A stretch of 64,000 bases of DNA from Sporichthya brevicatena (GTDB lineage: Bacteria; Actinomycetota; Actinomycetes; Sporichthyales; Sporichthyaceae): the NCBI RefSeq assembly GCF_039525035.1, contig NZ_BAAAHE010000008.1, positions 198,625 to 262,624 of the forward strand. Direction: 5' to 3'. Positions 42,286 to 51,043 of the stretch are shown here, piece after piece. The notes under the pieces were generated by a model. The model worked only from the letters and a program-made list of their open reading frames with translations, ran no database searches and was not told the origin of the DNA. Position 1 is the stretch's first letter, and each line of letters starts with the position of its first letter. Made by a program: the position numbers and the translations under genes.

Positions 42286-43299
42286 TCAGCTTCCGAAGGT
42301 GTCGCAGAGGTTGAGGACGTTCTCCGCGCTCTCCTCCGGCAGCATCGGCGGCGCGTAGGGCGTGTGGAAGATGATGTGCGGGAGCGAGTCCGCGTACTCC
42401 TTGGCCTTCGCCCGGCACTCGTCCGGTGTGCCGGCGATGCTGAACAGATCGACGAGCTTGTCGTCCGTGACGTCTTGCAACGCATCGAAGCCCTTGGCGG
42501 CGACGGCGTCGAGGACGGCCTGCTTCTCCCTTTCCAGCCCGTGATGCTTGATCACTGGATCGCAGGGGGGGAAGCAGGTGTACACGCCGACCTGGATCCG
42601 CGCCCGGCGGATCGCCTCCTTGCGGTCCGGGTGCACGCAGGTGATGACCATCGAGGCGATGTCGACGTCCTCCAGGTTCCGGCCGCCCCGCTCCGCACCG
42701 ATCCTGACGTTGGGGATCACGACGTCGTTCATGTACTCGACGGTCTTGAAGGCCCCGAGGACGCCGTCGGCGATCTCGCCGCCGAGCTGCACCATCTTCG
42801 GCCCGATGCCGGTCAGGTAGATCGGGATCTGCCGGCGTGGGTTCTCGCGGAGCCAGGGCGACGCGGGGAACTCACAACCGTAGAACTCGCCGGGGACCGT
42901 CGCGGGTTCCTTCGTGTACTGGTAGTCCCAGCCGGCTCGGACAGCGGTGACGTACTCGCGCATGCGGGTCACGGGCTTGTCGAAGGTCGTGCCGTGGCAG
43001 GCGGCGGTGAACCCGGACGCCGACCCCAGACCGAGCACCGCGCGGCCGCCCGAGATCTCGTCGATGTCGGCCGCGGAGTTGGCCATGCCGAACGGGGTCC
43101 GGGTCGGGGCAGCGGCGATGCCCGTTGCGAGCCGGATCCGGTCCGTGGCCCGGGCCGCCAGCGCGAGAGCGGTGAAGGGGTTACGGAGCACCTCGTAGAT
43201 GAAGGCCGTGTCGAACCCGGCTGCGTCGGCAGCGCCCGCGAGTGTCGCGATGCTCTCGAAGGAATTGTTGGACAGCGGGAGGGTGACGCTCTGGCGCAT
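42286..43299 (-). CDS. LLM-class (F420-dependent-type) oxidoreductase
   Basis: A 337-residue luciferase-like protein: IRLATGIAAAPTRTPFGMA, GGRAVLGLGSASGF and IPIYLTGIGPKMVQLGGEIADG are the usual barrel strands, close to F420-dependent methylene-H4MPT reductase-like proteins. The cofactor (F420 or FMN) cannot be settled. It is located between an acyl-CoA ligase and the TPR gene in the same operon as the Baeyer-Villiger enzyme. Confidence 0.83.
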   Translation of the reverse strand: MRQSVTLPLSNNSFESIATLAGAADAAGFDTAFIYEVLRNPFTALALAARATDRIRLATGIAAAPTRTPFGMANSAADIDEISGGRAVLGLGSASGFTAACHGTTFDKPVTRMREYVTAVRAGWDYQYTKEPATVPGEFYGCEFPASPWLRENPRRQIPIYLTGIGPKMVQLGGEIADGVLGAFKTVEYMNDVVIPNVRIGAERGGRNLEDVDIASMVITCVHPDRKEAIRRARIQVGVYTCFPPCDPVIKHHGLEREKQAVLDAVAAKGFDALQDVTDDKLVDLFSIAGTPDECRAKAKEYADSLPHIIFHTPYAPPMLPEESAENVLNLCDTFGS

Positions 43300-43320
43300 G
43301 CTCGGTCTCCTTGATGGTGG

Positions 43321-44904
43321 TCAGCCGACCTGGCGGGCCTGGTCGGCCCAGTACGGTGCGCGGAGCTCCCGCTTGAGGACTTTTCCGCTGGGATTGCGGG
43401 GCAGGGCCTCGAGAAAGTCGACGGACCGCGGGGCCTTGTAGGTGGCAAGATGCTCGCGGCACCAGGAGATGACGGCGTCCTCGCTCGCGGTACCGCCGGT
43501 CTCAAGCACGACGCACGCCTTCACGCTCTCGCCCCACCGGGCGTCGGGCACGCCGATCACGGCAGCCTCGGACACCCCGGGCATGCGAGCGAGAATCTCC
43601 TCGATCTCCCGGGGATAGATGTTCTCTCCGCCGGAGACGATGAGGTCCTTCATCCGGTCGGACAGGTAGAGGAACCCCTCCTCGTCGAGGTACCCCGCGT
43701 CGCCGGTGCGTAACCATCCGTCGACCAGCGTCTCGGCGGTGGCGTCGGGCAGGTTCCAGTACCCACGCATCATCTGCGGCCCACGGGCGACCACCTCGCC
43801 GACGACGCCGGCGTCGACCGGTTTCCCATCGGTGTCCACGACGGCCAACTCGGTCCCGACCAGGGCGCGCCCGCAGGAACGGAGCAGGTGCGGTTCGCCG
43901 GCGAGGGCGCGTTCGTGGGCGCGGGCGTCGAGCATCGTCAGAGCGGCGCTGGTCTCAGTCTGCCCGAACGCCTGCTGGAAGCCGCAGTTGAAGATGTCGA
44001 GGGCGGTGCGCAAGGTGTCCTCGGTGATGGGGGAAGCGCCGTAGGAGATGGTCCGCAGGCTCGCGAACCGACGGTGTGTCAGATCCGGTAGACGGATCAT
44101 TGCGTGGATCATCGCCGGAACGAGCGAGAGGTGGGAGACCTGCTCGTCGTCGATGACCCGGACGCACTCCGCAGGCTCGAACTTCGCCATGGTGCGCAGG
44201 GAGGCTCCGGCAGCGATCACCTGGATCATGCTCATCGCGGCCCCGGCGTGGTAGAGCGGCATCACGACGAGCCGATGGTCCGAGGGGAGCACGGGCGCGG
44301 AGGTCCGCATCTGGAGTTGGTTGGCGTTGACCGACGCGTGCGTGACCACTGCCCCTTTCGGGAGCCCGGTGGTGCCACTGGTGTACATCTGCCACAGGTC
44401 CTGGTCCCCGGCGCGCCGGTCGGACGGCCGGGGCCGGGGTGCGACGTCGGCGAGCACGGCCGGCAGCGAGTGCCAGCCCTCGGCCACCTCGTCAGGGTCG
44501 CCGTCGATCACGAGCTTGGTGGTCACGCCCGCAGGGAACGCCTCGCCGAGGCCGTCCAGCAGACCGACGAACTCCTCCTGCGCGATGACGGCGGCGGCGC
44601 CGGAGTCGGTGAGCAGATACGCCCACTCCGACGGATGCAGGCGGAAGTTCAGCGGCACGGGCACGGCCCCGCACTTGAAGGCCCCGTAGTACAGGGCCAC
44701 CCAGTCCGGGCAGTTCCGGGCCAGGATCCCGACCCGGGCGCCGTCGGCGAGCTCGCGGTCCGCGAGAGCAGCCGCCACTCGATTAGCCCAGTCGTCGACC
44801 TCGGCGTAGGTCCAGCTCCGCTCCCCGTCGGTCAGGCAGCGGCGGGCCGGGTCCGCCTGGGCCCAGTGCTCCAGGTAGTCGTGGATGCGGATCGCGGCGC
44901 TCAC
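43321..44904 (-). CDS. Acyl-CoA synthetase (AMP-forming)
   Basis: A 527-residue ANL-family ligase. LWQMYTSGTTGLPKGAVV is the P-loop (about residues 168-185), QAFGQTETSA the A5 motif, WLRTGDAGYLDEEGF the A7 motif and NPSGKVLKRELR carries the catalytic Lys. It activates an acid with CoA, linking the oxidation route to beta-oxidation. GTG 44904 overlaps the upstream stop by four bases. Confidence 0.9.
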   Translation of the reverse strand: MSAAIRIHDYLEHWAQADPARRCLTDGERSWTYAEVDDWANRVAAALADRELADGARVGILARNCPDWVALYYGAFKCGAVPVPLNFRLHPSEWAYLLTDSGAAAVIAQEEFVGLLDGLGEAFPAGVTTKLVIDGDPDEVAEGWHSLPAVLADVAPRPRPSDRRAGDQDLWQMYTSGTTGLPKGAVVTHASVNANQLQMRTSAPVLPSDHRLVVMPLYHAGAAMSMIQVIAAGASLRTMAKFEPAECVRVIDDEQVSHLSLVPAMIHAMIRLPDLTHRRFASLRTISYGASPITEDTLRTALDIFNCGFQQAFGQTETSAALTMLDARAHERALAGEPHLLRSCGRALVGTELAVVDTDGKPVDAGVVGEVVARGPQMMRGYWNLPDATAETLVDGWLRTGDAGYLDEEGFLYLSDRMKDLIVSGGENIYPREIEEILARMPGVSEAAVIGVPDARWGESVKACVVLETGGTASEDAVISWCREHLATYKAPRSVDFLEALPRNPSGKVLKRELRAPYWADQARQVG

Positions 44905-45812
44905 ATGCGGTCCTGGAAGGTCTCGGCGAACGCGTACGACAGCGCCGGCGCTCCGGCACCCTCGCGGTCGACCGTGCCTTGGCGGAAGCGGTAGCCGTCC
45001 GGGATGTCGTCGCGTGCCGGCCAGCGGCCACCGCGAGGCAAGGCGTCCCAGGTCAGCGTCTCGCCGGCGCCGCGGAAGACGATGCGCCGGGCGAACTCCG
45101 GGTCGCCGCCGTCGTTGTCGATGCTCACGTCGATGTCCGAGGTCGCGAACGCCGATCCGTCCGAACGGCTCACGGCCATCCCGGCCAGGCCCTCCCGGCC
45201 CCAGACGAGCAGCCCGCTCTCCACCGTCCCGTCTGCTCCGACGTTCACGAACTCCGTCCACACGATCTGCAGGCGGCGCAGCAAGGGGCTCGTCAAGAGC
45301 TCGGCGCCCTCGCGCAGGTGGACGGTCACCAGGAGCACGGCACCATCGGCGGGGACACCTTGGACCGAGCCGGTCACCCGGTACGGGCGGGTGGTGTAGA
45401 GCAGCGGAAAGGCCGGGTCGTCCATCCGGAGTCGGCACGCGGGACCGACGGCGTCCCCCGAGACGTCGAGCAGGTCGCTCTCCGTCCAACGCAGCGTGCT
45501 TGCCGTAGCCGCGAGGTGGCTGGAGTCGTCCGGAGCGGTCACCATGAGGCCGTCCTGGCCGCTCCGGCGCTCGATCGGGCCTTCGTAGGCGCGCTTCGCA
45601 GCGGGCGACAGTTCGAAGTCCGATCCGGTGGCGGCCTCGGGCAGGTAGATGCTTCGCGTCGCCCCCGGGTGATAGGCACGGCGCGGCATCCAGCCCATGC
45701 TGCCGTCTGTCGCGTCCAGGAAGGTGATGAGCCAATGGACGCCCGGGCCGAGCCCGTGCGCAGGCTCCGCGAGGTGGCGCAGATCGGCATCGAGGACCTC
45801 GACCGAGTACAT
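44901..45812 (-). CDS. Conserved-looking protein of unknown function, first gene of BVMO operon
   Basis: A 303-residue protein that I do not recognise. It is rich in predicted beta strands, has no signal peptide or membrane segment, and shows a two-part layout (about 1-140 and 150-303), loosely reminiscent of lipocalin-like AttH/CrtC proteins. ATG 45812 has AAGGG just upstream; TTG 45854 would be longer. It starts the leftward operon to the acyl-CoA ligase (4-base overlap), LLM, TPR, BVMO and LAL genes. It may bind a hydrophobic substrate, but nothing proves this. Confidence 0.6.
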   Translation of the reverse strand: MYSVEVLDADLRHLAEPAHGLGPGVHWLITFLDATDGSMGWMPRRAYHPGATRSIYLPEAATGSDFELSPAAKRAYEGPIERRSGQDGLMVTAPDDSSHLAATASTLRWTESDLLDVSGDAVGPACRLRMDDPAFPLLYTTRPYRVTGSVQGVPADGAVLLVTVHLREGAELLTSPLLRRLQIVWTEFVNVGADGTVESGLLVWGREGLAGMAVSRSDGSAFATSDIDVSIDNDGGDPEFARRIVFRGAGETLTWDALPRGGRWPARDDIPDGYRFRQGTVDREGAGAPALSYAFAETFQDRM

Positions 45813-45919
45813 GCCCTTGAGCGTGCCGAGGGGTGGAGACCGGGTCAGCAGCAATCCCTACGCACCTCCGGAGCCCGCGACCACACCTGCGCCCTTGCGC
45901 TTCGCGGTGCTGTTCCGCA

Positions 45920-45962
45920 GTAGGGCCTACCGCTGACCGTGACGCATGGCACGACCTCGAAT
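45920..45962 (+). promoter_or_regulatory. GTAG-N3-CTAC box and leaderless-type promoter of an SDR gene
   Basis: The palindrome GTAG-ggc-CTAC (45920-45930) is followed by CGCTGACC and a TCGAAT hexamer at 45957-45962, exactly 12 bases before ATG 45969. The palindrome centre is 44 bases before the ATG. No Shine-Dalgarno is needed if the mRNA starts at the ATG. Confidence 0.58.
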
Positions 45963-45968
45963 GAGGTC

Positions 45969-46715
45969 ATGCGACTGAGCGGGAAGACCGCGGTGATCAC
46001 CGGGGCGGCCGGTGACCTCGGACGTGCGCTGACCCGGCGCTTCGTCGGCGAAGGCGCCGCTGGACTCGTGCTCAGTGACGTCGACCCGGACGCGCTGGCG
46101 GCCGCCGCCCTCGCCGTGCAGGGATCGGGCGCCAAGATCTCTGCGCTCGTCGCGGACGTGACCGACCGGGACGCGGTGAACGCTGTCGTCGAACTGGCCG
46201 TGGCCGAACACGGCGTGCTCGACGTGATGGTCAACAACGCCGGGGTGCTGGGCACCACTGCCCGGCTGCACCGGCAGGCCCCGGAGGAGTGGCGGCGGGT
46301 GCTCGACATCAACTTCTTCGGCACGTTGCACGGCGTCGAGAGCGCGTTACGGGTCATGCGGCGCCAGCGGAACGGCTCGATCGTCAACACCGCATCGGTG
46401 GCCGGCCTGACCTCCTGGGCGTTCGCCGCGCCGTACGGGGTGAGCAAGGCCGCGGTGATCCAGCTGACCAAGCTGGCAGCAGTCGAGTACGCCGAGGAGC
46501 GCGTGCGCGTCAACTGCGTCTGCCCGGGGGTGTTCCCCTCGGCGATCCACGCCGGCAACGGCGCCGACGCGATGACGGCCATGGCCGTCCGCCATCCCCT
46601 CGGCCTGGGCACCGTCGACGACGTCACCGGTGCCTACGTCCACCTCGCCTCGGACGAGAGCGGCTGGACCACCGGTTCGGTACTCACCGTCGATGGCGGA
46701 TGCAGCGCCCTGTGA
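45969..46715 (+). CDS. Short-chain dehydrogenase/reductase
   Basis: A 248-residue SDR: VITGAAGDLGRALTRRF at the N-terminus, NNAGVLGTTA near residue 88, TASVAGLTS and PYGVSKAAVIQL for the catalytic residues, and GSVLTVDGGCSAL at the end. ATG 45969 fits the leaderless promoter; an upstream GTG 45939 would extend into the promoter motif. It is followed by the PEP-synthase-like gene after 41 bases. Confidence 0.85.
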   Translation: MRLSGKTAVITGAAGDLGRALTRRFVGEGAAGLVLSDVDPDALAAAALAVQGSGAKISALVADVTDRDAVNAVVELAVAEHGVLDVMVNNAGVLGTTARLHRQAPEEWRRVLDINFFGTLHGVESALRVMRRQRNGSIVNTASVAGLTSWAFAAPYGVSKAAVIQLTKLAAVEYAEERVRVNCVCPGVFPSAIHAGNGADAMTAMAVRHPLGLGTVDDVTGAYVHLASDESGWTTGSVLTVDGGCSAL

Positions 46716-46756
46716 GCGACATCAATGAAGGTCCGTCAGATAGTGGAGGCTCTGAA

Positions 46757-49600
46757 GTGAGCGCAATTGTTGGGTTTCGTGAGAGCGGCGGCACCGAGCA
46801 CGCCCTGGTCGGAGGCAAGGGGGCGAACCTCGGCCGGCTGGCCGGCGCCGGGTTCCCCGTCCCGCCGGGTTTCACGGTCACGACCGAGGCCTACCGCGCG
46901 TTCCTCGCCGGGCCGCTGGGGGACAAGATCGCCGAGATCGTCGCCGACATCGACGTGACGGACCACGAGGGGGTCGAGCGGGCGACCGCCGACATCCGTC
47001 AGCTGATCTGTGGCACCCCGCTCCCCGAGGTGCTCGAACGCGATCTCGCCGCCGCCATGGCGGAACTCGGCGCGCCATTCGTGGCGGTGCGTTCCTCCGG
47101 GACGGCGGAGGACCTCGCCGATTCCTCCTTCGCCGGTATGCACGACACGTTCCTGGACGTCGTGCCGGCCAATGTCGCAGCGGCCGTCCGTGACTGCTGG
47201 GCCTCGTTGTGGACGCCGCGCGCGGCCGTCTACCGCCAGACCCGCGGGTTCGACCACCTCGAAGCGGCCATGGCCGTGGTCGTCCAGACGATGGTCGAGG
47301 CGGACGTGTCCGGGGTCGGTTTCACCGGCAACCCGTTGACCGCCGACACGACCGAGTCGGTCATCGACGCCAGCTGGGGTCTGGGTGAGGCCGTCGTGTC
47401 CGGCTCGGTGACCCCGGACCACTTCGTCTTCAAGCACCAGCAGGTCTACGCCAACAACCAGTCCGCTTACGCGCTCGTGCCCACCCGCTCGCTCGGGGTG
47501 ACGCTCCGCCTCAAGGAGAAGACGGTCGGCTCGAAGGAGCACAAGATCGTCCGCGACCCCGTTACGGGATCCGGCACCGTCGCTCAGGAGGTGTCCGAGG
47601 AGCAGCGGGCCGACTTCTCGCTCTCCGACGCCGACGCGCTCCGGGTGGCCGAGCTCGGCTACCGCGTCCAGAAGCACTACGACGACCTGCCGCAGGACAT
47701 CGAGTGGGCGATCGCCGACGGCGAGCTGTACCTGCTGCAGTCACGGCCGATCACCGGTGTGAACTTCGCCTGGGACGAGGACGTCGACGCCTGGCAGACC
47801 GTCACCGAGACCGAGGACGCCGTGTGGACCCGCGTCGTGTCCGACGAGGGCTGGACCGGGGCGATCACCCCGCTCATGTACTCGTTCCGCGCCCACATGT
47901 GGAACACCGCCTGGCACTACGGTCTGCCGTTCTACGGCCGGGAGGACCTCCGCTCGCAACGGGCCATCAAGTACCACAAGGGCGAGGCCTACCTCAACGT
48001 CGAACACGAGAAGGCGATCATCCTGGCCGGCCCGAAGCAGGCCCGGGCGATGGTGGTCAACCGGCTCCCGAAACAGGATTGGGACGAGGTCCTCGCCAGC
48101 CCGTGGAGCGCGCTGGAGTACCTCAAGATGGTCGGCAAGTTCGCGATGATGGGCCGCAAGCAGGTTGATGGGCGTAACGTCGGCAACGCCAGCGGGTTCT
48201 TCGGCCACTTCAAGTCCCTGCAGGACTACATCGACAACCGCAACGACGAGGCTCGGGGTCTCACCGAGGAACAGGTTGCCTCGCTCGGTGACGCGGAGCT
48301 CAAGGCCTACGTCGAGCAGCTGACGATCTTCGAGACCGACTACGCCACTTACGCAACCATGCCGGGCTGGTTCATCTATTCGCGCGACGTGATGGCGATG
48401 CTCGCATATTTGGTGGCGACCTGGTACGACGGTGACAACCCCAACGCCTTCCTCGAGCTCGTCACCGGCACCCCGAAGCCCACCGCGGCGCTGCGGGAGA
48501 ACGTGGAGCTGCGTCAGCTCACTCTCGCGCTGCGGAGCGAGCCGGACCTGCTGCGGATGTTCCAGGAGACAGGCCGCGAGAGGTTCTTCGAGCAGGCCTG
48601 GGAGCTGGAGTCCGGCCGTGCCTTCATCGAGCAGTGCCAAATTTTTGTGGACAAGAACGGCCACCGGGGCCATGCGGACCGTGACATCTACTGGCCGCGC
48701 TACGCCGACGATTGGCGCCTGCTCTACGACTCGCTGGCGGTCCATCTCAAGGTCGACGACGACCCGATGGAACACCTCGAGGCGAACAACGTCCGCCGCG
48801 CCGAGGTCGCCGAGGACATCATGGCGAACCTGCGGAAGAAGTCGTTCGGCTTCCTGCGCGTCGAGGTTTTCAAGCTCGCGCTCGACTACAGCCTGCGGTT
48901 CCTGGAGATCCGCGACAACGAGCGCTGGTTCATTGACCAGAGCACCTACTCGCTGCGGCGGGCCTTTCTCGACATGAACCGACGGGTCCGGGAGCGCGGG
49001 CTCCTGGACGCGGACGATGACTTCTGGTTCCTCGCCAAGGAGGAGCTCTACGAGGTCCTCGACGGGACGCACAACCCGAGGCTGATCCGGGCCAAGGTGG
49101 CGGGCCGGCGCGCCAACTGGGAGGCCTTCCTCAACCGTGAGGTGGCGCTGCCGAAGTTCCTGCAGCACGGCGGCGACTTCGAGGCCGGGCAGTTGAACTC
49201 GTTCGAGCTCGGCGACGGGCGGGTCGGGTACCAGGGGATGCCGACGAGCCGCGGTGTCATGGAGGGCACGGCCCGCCTGGTGAAGAAGCTGGGGGAAATC
49301 GGCCGGGTGCATCGCGGCGAGATCGCCATCGTCCACGCCACCGACCCGGGGTGGACCCCGATCTTCGCGCTCGTCAGCGCGATCGTCGCCGAAACCGGAG
49401 GCATGCTCTCGCACTGCTCGTCACTGGCGCGTGAACACGGGCTCCCAGCCGTGCAGCTGGAAGGTGCGTTGTCGCTGATCCCGGACGGCGCCCGGATCCG
49501 GATCGACGGCAACACTGGTCAGATCGAGGTGCTCGATCCGGTGGCGGAGAGCGCCGAGGAGAGCGAAGGCGTCCGAGAACTCGCTGCGGCGCTCAGTTAG
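46757..49600 (+). CDS. PEP synthase/rifampin-phosphotransferase-like dikinase
   Basis: A 947-residue protein. The N-terminal ATP-grasp PPDK-type domain (about 1-320) shows LVGGKGANLGRLAGAG, FVAVRSSGTAEDLADSSFAG and LLQSRPIT. A large central region (about 330-840) has no motif that I recognise. The C-terminal PEP-utilising swivel domain carries the phospho-histidine in ETGGMLSHCSSLAREHG. It would transfer a phosphate from ATP through His to an unknown acceptor, as in rifampin phosphotransferase or phenylphosphate synthase. GTG 46757 has GGAGG (46745-46749) at 7 bases; GTG 46712, overlapping the SDR stop, is an alternative. Confidence 0.83.
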   Translation: MSAIVGFRESGGTEHALVGGKGANLGRLAGAGFPVPPGFTVTTEAYRAFLAGPLGDKIAEIVADIDVTDHEGVERATADIRQLICGTPLPEVLERDLAAAMAELGAPFVAVRSSGTAEDLADSSFAGMHDTFLDVVPANVAAAVRDCWASLWTPRAAVYRQTRGFDHLEAAMAVVVQTMVEADVSGVGFTGNPLTADTTESVIDASWGLGEAVVSGSVTPDHFVFKHQQVYANNQSAYALVPTRSLGVTLRLKEKTVGSKEHKIVRDPVTGSGTVAQEVSEEQRADFSLSDADALRVAELGYRVQKHYDDLPQDIEWAIADGELYLLQSRPITGVNFAWDEDVDAWQTVTETEDAVWTRVVSDEGWTGAITPLMYSFRAHMWNTAWHYGLPFYGREDLRSQRAIKYHKGEAYLNVEHEKAIILAGPKQARAMVVNRLPKQDWDEVLASPWSALEYLKMVGKFAMMGRKQVDGRNVGNASGFFGHFKSLQDYIDNRNDEARGLTEEQVASLGDAELKAYVEQLTIFETDYATYATMPGWFIYSRDVMAMLAYLVATWYDGDNPNAFLELVTGTPKPTAALRENVELRQLTLALRSEPDLLRMFQETGRERFFEQAWELESGRAFIEQCQIFVDKNGHRGHADRDIYWPRYADDWRLLYDSLAVHLKVDDDPMEHLEANNVRRAEVAEDIMANLRKKSFGFLRVEVFKLALDYSLRFLEIRDNERWFIDQSTYSLRRAFLDMNRRVRERGLLDADDDFWFLAKEELYEVLDGTHNPRLIRAKVAGRRANWEAFLNREVALPKFLQHGGDFEAGQLNSFELGDGRVGYQGMPTSRGVMEGTARLVKKLGEIGRVHRGEIAIVHATDPGWTPIFALVSAIVAETGGMLSHCSSLAREHGLPAVQLEGALSLIPDGARIRIDGNTGQIEVLDPVAESAEESEGVRELAAALS

Positions 49601-49605
49601 ACCTC

Positions 49606-49640
49606 CGGCGGGACGGCGCTAGAGCAGCGTCGTCCCGCCG
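49606..49640. terminator. Bidirectional hairpin between convergent genes
   Basis: CGGCGGGACG (49606-49615) pairs perfectly with CGTCCCGCCG (49631-49640) over 10 bp with a 15-base loop. It lies between the stop of the PEP-synthase-like gene (49600) and the end of the opposing SDR gene, whose last codons form the right arm. No clear T-run is seen. Confidence 0.42.
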
Positions 49641-50341
49641 TCGACCAGCAGCATCTGGCCGGTGATGTAGGAAGCCAGCGGCGAGACCAGGAACGTGGCG
49701 GCCTCGCCCATCTCCTCCGGGGTGCCCCACCGTCCGAGCGGGATCCGCTCCAGCGAGGCGGCGTAGGCCCGGGCGTTATCGCGACTGGCGGTAGTCAGCT
49801 TCGTGTCCACCAGACCGGGAGCGAGACCGTTGACACGAATCCCGTCGTGCGCCCACGCCTTGGCCAGCGACTTGACCAGGGTAACCAGAGCGCCCTTGCT
49901 GGCGCCGTAGGCCGGCTGTCCCGGGGTGGCGATGAAACTCGACGTGGAGCCCACGAGCAGCACGGCCGCGTCGGCCGCCCGCGCGAGAGTGCGATGGAAG
50001 GCCGTGCAGCACGACATCGCGCCGATGAGGTTCACCTCGACCACCTGGCGGAAGGTCGCGATGTCGTACTCGGCCCGGCGGTACGCCACCGTGCCCGCGC
50101 TGTAGACGAGGATGTCCAGTACCTCGAGCTGGCCGGCCAATTCCGCCACGGCCGCGTCGTCGACCACGTCGAGGCGGTGACACGTCAGCCCGGTGACCCC
50201 GTCGCCGTAGTCCTCGACATTCCGGGTGCCGGTGATATGGACTTCGGACCCGGCGGCCTCCAGGCGGCGCGCGATGCCCAGGCCGATACCGCTTGTCCCG
50301 CCGACCACCAGCGCGGTCCGACCCTCCAACCGGAAGCTCAC
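49619..50341 (-). CDS. Short-chain dehydrogenase/reductase
   Basis: A 240-residue SDR with VVGGTSGIGLGIARRL at about residues 10-25, YSAGTVAYRR replacing NNAG near 78, VGSTSSF for the Ser and PAYGASKGALVTL for YxxxK. GTG 50341 overlaps the stop of the histidine-phosphatase gene (GTGA), making a two-gene leftward operon. The substrate is unknown. Confidence 0.85.
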   Translation of the reverse strand: MSFRLEGRTALVVGGTSGIGLGIARRLEAAGSEVHITGTRNVEDYGDGVTGLTCHRLDVVDDAAVAELAGQLEVLDILVYSAGTVAYRRAEYDIATFRQVVEVNLIGAMSCCTAFHRTLARAADAAVLLVGSTSSFIATPGQPAYGASKGALVTLVKSLAKAWAHDGIRVNGLAPGLVDTKLTTASRDNARAYAASLERIPLGRWGTPEEMGEAATFLVSPLASYITGQMLLVDGGTTLL

Positions 50342-50958
50342 GCGGGTTCCAGAGCGGTCGTCGCGCGGTCGAGGCCGAGCAGGTGCGGCGTCTCGTTCAG
50401 CGAGAGGATTCCGCGCCGGCCGTCGCGGGCGGCCGCCACCCGGCTGATGCTGGAGTAGGCGGGCGCGAACCACAGCAGCTTCTCCATGCCGATCACGTCG
50501 CCGGTGTACGCATTGATCACGCCTGCGTGGGCGACGACGACGACGCGTCGTGGCCCGGGATGGGCAGCCGCCAGGACGGCGAAAGCCTCCGTGACCCGGG
50601 CCCGGAACGCCGGGACGTCGACGTTGCCGTAGGCCTCGCCGCGCACCATCGCGTCCCAGCGTCCGTCCCGGAGCTTGCGCAGGTGCTCGACCGGGACGTA
50701 CTCGGCGTCGCCGTGATCGAACTCGGTCAGCTCAGGCACGGTGACTGGGTCGAGCCCGAACCGTTCGGCAATCGGCCGCGCAGTCTCGATGGCGCGGCGG
50801 GACGGGCTCTGCACGACGACGGCAACGTTGTCGAGCGCTGCGCACATGGCCAGCGCCGCGGCCTGCGCCTGCCCCAGTGGAGTCAGGCCGGGATCCGCGG
50901 CGCCGGACTCCACACGCATGGCTGCCGGTTCGGCGTGTCGAATGATCACAAATTCCAT
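50338..50958 (-). CDS. Histidine phosphatase (phosphoglycerate-mutase-like) family protein
   Basis: A 206-residue protein with the RHAEP catalytic motif (FVIIRHAEPAAM, His near residue 8), SPSRRAIETA, the acid segment ELTEFDHGDAEY and a second His in VVVVAHAGVINAY. It removes or moves phosphate groups through a phospho-His. It is probably leaderless: TCGAAT at 50970-50965 is 12 bases before ATG 50958. Divergent from the APH-like gene with one shared palindrome exactly midway. Confidence 0.85.
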   Translation of the reverse strand: MEFVIIRHAEPAAMRVESGAADPGLTPLGQAQAAALAMCAALDNVAVVVQSPSRRAIETARPIAERFGLDPVTVPELTEFDHGDAEYVPVEHLRKLRDGRWDAMVRGEAYGNVDVPAFRARVTEAFAVLAAAHPGPRRVVVVAHAGVINAYTGDVIGMEKLLWFAPAYSSISRVAAARDGRRGILSLNETPHLLGLDRATTALEPA

Positions 50959-50964
50959 GCCCGC

Positions 50965-51037
50965 ATTCGAACGGGTTCCGTGCCCTGGGGCAGCAGTAGC
51001 GGCTACCGCTGACCACCGGGGCCGAGCGCGGTGCGAT
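50965..51037. promoter_or_regulatory. Symmetric divergent promoter around one GTAG-N3-CTAC palindrome
   Basis: The palindrome GTAG-cgg-CTAC (50996-51006) is centred at 51001, exactly 43 bases from ATG 51044 on the right and 43 bases from ATG 50958 on the left. The -10-like hexamers TGCGAT (51032-51037) and TCGAAT (50970-50965) each start 12 bases before the start codon. One regulator dimer could control both leaderless transcripts. Confidence 0.65.
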
Positions 51038-51043
51038 GGCTGA

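Noticed and set aside
39921-42485. An 854-residue monooxygenase with a long Arg/Pro-rich N-terminus
   Set aside because: The extension is the off-frame reading of the TPR gene; GTG 41576 with a GTGA overlap gives the usual BVMO start before the FAD motif.
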